Below are positions 59,933-64,000 of a stretch of 64,000 bases of DNA, piece after piece (position 1 is the first letter of the stretch; the number at the start of each line of letters is the position of its first letter). This DNA comes from DASQBT01 sp963746955 (GTDB taxonomy: Bacteria > Pseudomonadota > Gammaproteobacteria > Burkholderiales > Thiobacillaceae): assembly GCA_963746955.1 (NCBI GenBank), contig CAVVDR010000011.1:19117-83116 (forward strand). The letters run 5' to 3'. Both the position numbers and the translations under genes were made by a program. A model generated the notes under the pieces. It was not told the DNA's origin. It searched no databases and saw only the letters and a program-made list of their open reading frames with translations.

Positions 59933-61168
59933 ATGCTTACCAACCCCGAGTGCAAGAACGCCTCCTGTCCCGAGGGCAAAGCACGTAATCGTCTGACCGA
60001 TGGCGGTGGCCTTTATCTTGAAGTTGCCCGCAACGGCTCCAAACGGTGGTTCTGGAAGTATCTATTCGATGGCAAGGAGAAGCGGTTTGCGCTGGGAAGC
60101 TATCCAGCCGTCACGTTGAAGGCCGCTCGCTTGGCACGGGACGACGCGCGCAAGCTTCAGCAAGCTGGAACCGATCCCGTGCAGCGCAGACGCTTGGTCA
60201 AGCTCGCCCGCAAGGTCGATGCGACCAATACCTTTGAAGTTGTCGCCCGCGAATTCCATGCGGCCAAGGCCAGCGGTTGGAGCGAGCAGTACGGCAGACG
60301 ATGGCTCGAGCGTCTGGAGAAGGACGTATTTCCTTGGCTGGGTTCTCTGTCGATCAATCAGGTGACCGCGCCGCTGCTACTTCAGACGCTGCGCCGCGTT
60401 GAAGCACGAGGTGTGCGCGAACTGGCCCACTCCCTGCGGGAAGGTTGTGGTCAGGTGATACGCTATGGAATCGCGACCGGTCGCTGCGAACGCAATCCAG
60501 CGGCCGATCTGCGTGGTGCCTTGAAGCCGGTGGCGACCAAACACATGGCTGCCATGTTGGAGCCCGCCCAAGCCGGTGACTTGATGCGCTCCATCCACGG
60601 ATATGCGGGCCAGCCCGGGACGCGCGCAGCATTGTTGCTGTCGGCACTGCTGTTCCAACGGCCAGGCAACATGCGGCAAATGGAATGGGCCGAGATTGAC
60701 CTTGACGACGCGATGTGGTCCATCCCCGCGCAAAAGATGAAGCGCACCAAGCATGGCAAGATTAATGGGCGGCCGCATCTGGTACCGCTTGCACCGCAGG
60801 CTGTGGTGTGCCTGAACGAACTGCATCCTTTGACTGGGCACGGTCGCTTCGTTTTTCCATCGCTGATCACCGGCGAGCGGGCCATGAGCGAAAATACCTT
60901 GCGCGTGGCCTTGCGTCGCATGGGCTATGACAACGACACCATGACACCTCACGGCTTCCGAGCGATGGCGCGCACGTTGTTGGTCGAGCGTACAAGCGTG
61001 CAGCCCGATGTCATCGAAGCACAGCTTGCGCACGCCAAGAATGGTCCATTGGGTGCTGCCTATGACCGAGCGGAATTTATGGAACAGCGTCGGCAAATGA
61101 TGGTCACGTGGGCCAACTATCTTGACCAACTGCGCGAGCAGATCATCGCCCCAGATAGACCGCCGTGA
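59933..61168 (+). CDS. P4-type tyrosine recombinase/integrase
   Basis: The 411-residue integrase begins at ATG 59933 with GGAGA 11 bases upstream. Domains: DUF4102-like N-terminal arm-binding domain (LTDGGGLYLEVARNGSKRWFWKYLFDGKEKRFALGSYPAVTLKAAR), core-binding domain (about residues 95-190), and catalytic domain. Catalytic residues are the arginine in LFQRPGNMRQMEW, HGFRAMARTLL (His-x2-Arg), the histidine in AQLAHAKNG and the tyrosine in GAAYDRAEFMEQRR. All are present, so it may be active. Its place beside tRNA-His fits a tRNA 3'-end target. Confidence 0.94.
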   Translation: MLTNPECKNASCPEGKARNRLTDGGGLYLEVARNGSKRWFWKYLFDGKEKRFALGSYPAVTLKAARLARDDARKLQQAGTDPVQRRRLVKLARKVDATNTFEVVAREFHAAKASGWSEQYGRRWLERLEKDVFPWLGSLSINQVTAPLLLQTLRRVEARGVRELAHSLREGCGQVIRYGIATGRCERNPAADLRGALKPVATKHMAAMLEPAQAGDLMRSIHGYAGQPGTRAALLLSALLFQRPGNMRQMEWAEIDLDDAMWSIPAQKMKRTKHGKINGRPHLVPLAPQAVVCLNELHPLTGHGRFVFPSLITGERAMSENTLRVALRRMGYDNDTMTPHGFRAMARTLLVERTSVQPDVIEAQLAHAKNGPLGAAYDRAEFMEQRRQMMVTWANYLDQLREQIIAPDRPP

Positions 61169-62009
61169 TCTGTTCCCGCTCGTGCCCTAGCTCGCGCGAG
61201 ATCGTCAGCCGAGCTTGCCTGTCGATCGTCTTCTGCTCCGGGCTCAATTGCTTGCTGGTCGGACCCCCCGCAGCCGGCGACTTCCAGCCCGTCAGTTCCG
61301 TATAACGCGTCTGCGCGTAGTGGTGGCGCAGCCCATGGACGCGCTCGATCCCGGCCTGTGCCGTCTGCGCCTTGAAACGATTGAGCTGGTCCTTGTAGGA
61401 CATCTCGGCCGGGATCAAGCTGCCCGCACCAGCGAACAGCCTGGCTTCCTGTAACAGCTCCCGTTGCGCCTGGGTGTGAATCGGAATGTCGCGTTCCTTG
61501 CCGCCCTTGGTCCAACTGGCCTTCAAGTGCAGCACGTCGCCCCGGTCGGCCCAGGTGGGGCGCAGCTTAATACTCTCTTCGCGCCGCAGCCCGAACGCCT
61601 CTTGCAGCCGTAGCGACAAGGCCGTGTAGGGATCGGAGACGGCCGCCAGCTTGCCGGCATCGAGCTCATGCGCCTTGGATACATTGGTGACATAACGCCG
61701 CTCGGCGATGCCATAGGCCGTATTGTCGCGGGCGACGATGTTCTGCTTGTCGATCTTCTCGGCCAGCCAGCGCATTGCGCTCATCCGGTTCTTGAACGTC
61801 CCCGCGCTGATCTCTTCCGCATGCCAGCGCGCCACCAGGTAATCGACATGCTTGGCGCGCACGCCCGGCGCGCGCAGATGCCGAAACCCCCCCTCATCGA
61901 GCTGGTTGGCGATCAGCGTCAGAATACGCTCACGATCGTTCTGGGTGGCAAACGAGCCATCGCGATTGCGTTGGCACAGGTTCTTGAAGTCGTGGTTGAG
62001 GTCACGCAC
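61143..62009 (-). CDS. Second tyrosine recombinase (integrase-domain protein)
   Basis: From a GTG at 62009 (GAGG six bases upstream) the protein has 288 residues: an N-terminal SAM-like domain (RDLNHDFKNLCQRNRDGSFATQNDRERIL), then a catalytic domain with FGLRREESIKL (Arg), HGLRHHYAQTRY (box II) and ELGHEREQITAVYLGR with the terminal tyrosine. Such proteins accompany integrative conjugative elements. It is convergent with the P4-type integrase, overlapping its end by 26 bases. A start at 62054 would add 15 residues without family support. Confidence 0.85.
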   Translation of the reverse strand: MRDLNHDFKNLCQRNRDGSFATQNDRERILTLIANQLDEGGFRHLRAPGVRAKHVDYLVARWHAEEISAGTFKNRMSAMRWLAEKIDKQNIVARDNTAYGIAERRYVTNVSKAHELDAGKLAAVSDPYTALSLRLQEAFGLRREESIKLRPTWADRGDVLHLKASWTKGGKERDIPIHTQAQRELLQEARLFAGAGSLIPAEMSYKDQLNRFKAQTAQAGIERVHGLRHHYAQTRYTELTGWKSPAAGGPTSKQLSPEQKTIDRQARLTISRELGHEREQITAVYLGR

Positions 62010-64000
62010 GGCGTGCCTCGCGTTGCATGGGCATGGGGCTCTCCATTCATCCATTCAATTCATCGAGCTACTACGTCGTTCGGTACTGCGTGGTGCCAAG
62101 AGTTTGGGTAAGTGTTTCTGTCCATCCCGCGCGCCGCAGCGCGGCGGGAATCACAAGGGACGCGGGACACCACTCCCGTTTGTGCAAAGTTGTTGACTGC
62201 TCGCCGGCGTTGCACGCGCTGTGGCGCCGCGTGCCGTGCCTGTGGGCACAGCACACGCGGGGACCATTGCCCCAGGGTCCAAGGGGTGTGCTTCGCACAC
62301 GTCTGTATGATCCAATGACGGGGATCAGCCGGCGCGCAACGGTCGGGCCATTGCAGCGCTCTACAGGTGCGGTTCAAGACCGCAGCGCTCGGGAGGGGCT
62401 CAAGGCCCGTCGCGCCGATCGAAGGTCTGGCCTTCGATCCGCTCATCACTTCGCTCCATGACTTCGCGCAGCACGGTCGTTGACAAGGCGCCATGCGGTG
62501 ATACAGCGTCGTCACTGGCAGCACGCCGCCAGTAACGACGCGCGCGTTTGCCCAGCGTTGTGCTTGTGCCCAGCCCCATCGGCACGGGCGCATGGCGGCG
62601 ATCGATGTCGCCGGCCATGCGCGGCCCTGCAAAGCGATTGGACTGCGCGGTGTCGCGCAAGCGACGGGGGTCAGTCGCCGCAGGTCAAGCCGCGCGGCGA
62701 TGAAGCAAAGGGTGCATGCGCACCATGATGAACTGGGGGAACTGCCTCGGCGTGACAGCAGGGCCACGCACTCCGATTCAGGATCGGATGAACTCAACGG
62801 CGGGTAACGACCGCAACGCCTGTTCGCTCCGCGATGGAGCAGGGCAAGGAGCCTTTTACAGAGCCTTCATTTGACGGCACACGAATGGGGGGCGTCAAGA
62901 AGGCATGACGCATTCGCGGCTTTTTGTGGCCGATTTCGCGTGGCATTTGTGTGGGAGGCCGGATGATGCGAGCTTCGTTGAAAATGCACAGCGGATGACA
63001 ATTTTTAACGAAACCCTTACGATGATTTCGTTGTATCCGTAGTTCCCCTTAATGTTACCTGGACGAGATCAACCTCAATCACCGGCTGAATGGGAACGGC
63101 CGGTTACGGAAAGGAAGACAGGCAGGATGCGGCCGATTCTGTTCGCGGTAGGAATGCGCATTGCTGCGCACCCCCCGCACAGATCCGAGCATGCGCAATT
63201 CACGCACTCGGCTCCCACCTCGGGTATTTGACGTCGAAGCGCTGTGCTGTTTGACGTACGCGTGTCGGCGCCTGTGACACACGAGTCCGGATCTGTGTCC
63301 GGTGCGTGCTTGCTGATTCGCGTTTCCCTCGGCCCCCGCCCTTGGCTCCACCGGCTCCGCCGCCGAGATACTTCCGGCTTTGTTCGTCGGCTTCACAGCT
63401 ACTATTGCGGGGTCAGACTTCTTGGGTTCGTGCATCACCGGCTACGGCTCCTCGCCTTCCCGGCACGGACCGGCAATACGCCGCCGGCCAAACCCAAGAT
63501 CTCCCGGTTCCCGTACAAGGAGCTTCCGCGCATGCCAGGGTCTTCGACTACGCCGGGCCGTCCGGGTGCTCGCAATAGCGCGCCCGTCCATGTTGCCTTC
63601 CACGTTTCAAACCGTGTCGGCACCCGGGATATGAGTCTTTCGCAGCTCAATGGCTGGCCTGCGCGCTCCCCTGTCAACGCTTCGCCGACACCCTCACGAA
63701 TGCCTGCGCATGACTCGGGGTCACTGCGGTTTGCTAGACCTTCAGCGTAGCGGACTTGCACCACTTACTCCTTGCCGGTTTTACCGGCGCACTTGAAAAA
63801 CTCTTTGGAGGTGATTTCCGGCAGAGTTTTAGGAGTCCTCAAACCATCAACTCACTAACGATCGTTGAATGTGGGCGATCCTGAGAGGCCAGGTTTTCAG
63901 TTCGGCCTTCCGACAACAGCCCGGAACGAGTTTTTCAACAGAATAGGCCAACTCCGGCCATTCAGCTATTCGGAGCCAGGGTCGGCTTTAGACTGGATTC
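62010..64000. other. Right part of the integrated element, no supported gene
   Basis: About 2 kb with many open frames on both strands, none with a recognisable product, a good ribosome site or convincing codon usage. 62.1-62.8 kb is GC-rich; 62.85-63.06 is richer in A/T and holds a possible promoter-like stretch (ACAATTTTTAACGAAACCCT, 62998-63017). 63.2-63.75 kb has a 168-codon plus-strand frame that I do not trust. A hairpin CCGGTTTTACCGG lies at 63775-63787. The element continues past the window edge. Confidence 0.5.

Noticed and set aside
62060..62797. A 245-codon minus-strand frame
   Set aside because: Composition and lack of start signals point to non-coding DNA.
63244..63750. A 168-codon plus-strand frame near the right edge
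   Set aside because: Ser/Pro/Arg-rich, with three overlapping alternatives in other frames and no ribosome site; no recognisable family.
1..64000. CRISPR arrays
   Set aside because: No regularly spaced 24-40-base direct repeats with unique spacers were seen; the only short tandem array is the 13-base triplet before rbfA.

Overview
The window looks like chromosomal DNA of a GC-rich betaproteobacterium, plausibly Nitrosomonadales or Rhodocyclales. This is inferred from gene families and order and cannot be fixed to a genus. The main clues are a complete System I cytochrome c maturation operon followed by pilS-pilR, the rimP-nusA-infB-rbfA-truB-rpsO-pnp cluster, a CbbY-type sugar phosphatase, dksA and YaeQ.

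Layout. 1-11.8 kb: the 5' part of an Old Yellow Enzyme gene (minus strand), ccmABCDEFGHI as one tightly packed operon, then a PP0621-like small protein, pilS and pilR. 11.8-22.6 kb: an NCX-type exchanger, a thioredoxin, AmpD, a repeat-rich lipoprotein with a peptidoglycan-binding end, a SYLF protein, a short CDF transporter, a frameshifted MFS transporter, a GH15 glucoamylase-like protein, and a minus-strand pair (cyclopropane-synthase-like methyltransferase plus FAD oxidoreductase) that resembles 10-methyl fatty-acid systems. 22.7-29.6 kb: purU, then nrdA and nrdB with a convincing NrdR/DnaA regulatory region. Both nrd genes are followed by a partial copy of their own 3' end.

29.5-36.9 kb is an accessory region. 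A markedly AT-richer two-gene Pycsar antiphage module (transmembrane effector plus pyrimidine-type nucleotide cyclase) is followed by a type II restriction-modification pair with a PaeR7I-like endonuclease. After these come a decayed second methyltransferase tail, a frameshifted toxin-like gene next to a DUF2283 gene, a cupin operon and several small or broken genes. 36.9-44.2 kb returns to ordinary genes: CopD-like membrane protein, cytochrome c, a membrane-anchored unknown, an unusual protein with a CxxCH motif, a ClsC-like phospholipase D, YaeQ and pgsA.

44.2-59.8 kb is core genome: tRNA-Gly, -Cys and -Leu, the transcription/translation cluster, a TctE/TctD-like two-component pair facing a Lys/His-rich small secreted protein, dksA, cbbY, folD, and tRNA-Pro, -Arg and -His. 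From 59.8 kb to the right edge lies the start of an integrated element beside tRNA-His: an intact P4-type integrase with repeat sites in its upstream region, a second convergent tyrosine recombinase, and about 2 kb with no gene I can support.

The most interesting points are the Pycsar/restriction island just after nrdB, the displaced nrdB tail (same 20 residues, nearly all codons changed), and the methyltransferase/FAD oxidoreductase pair.
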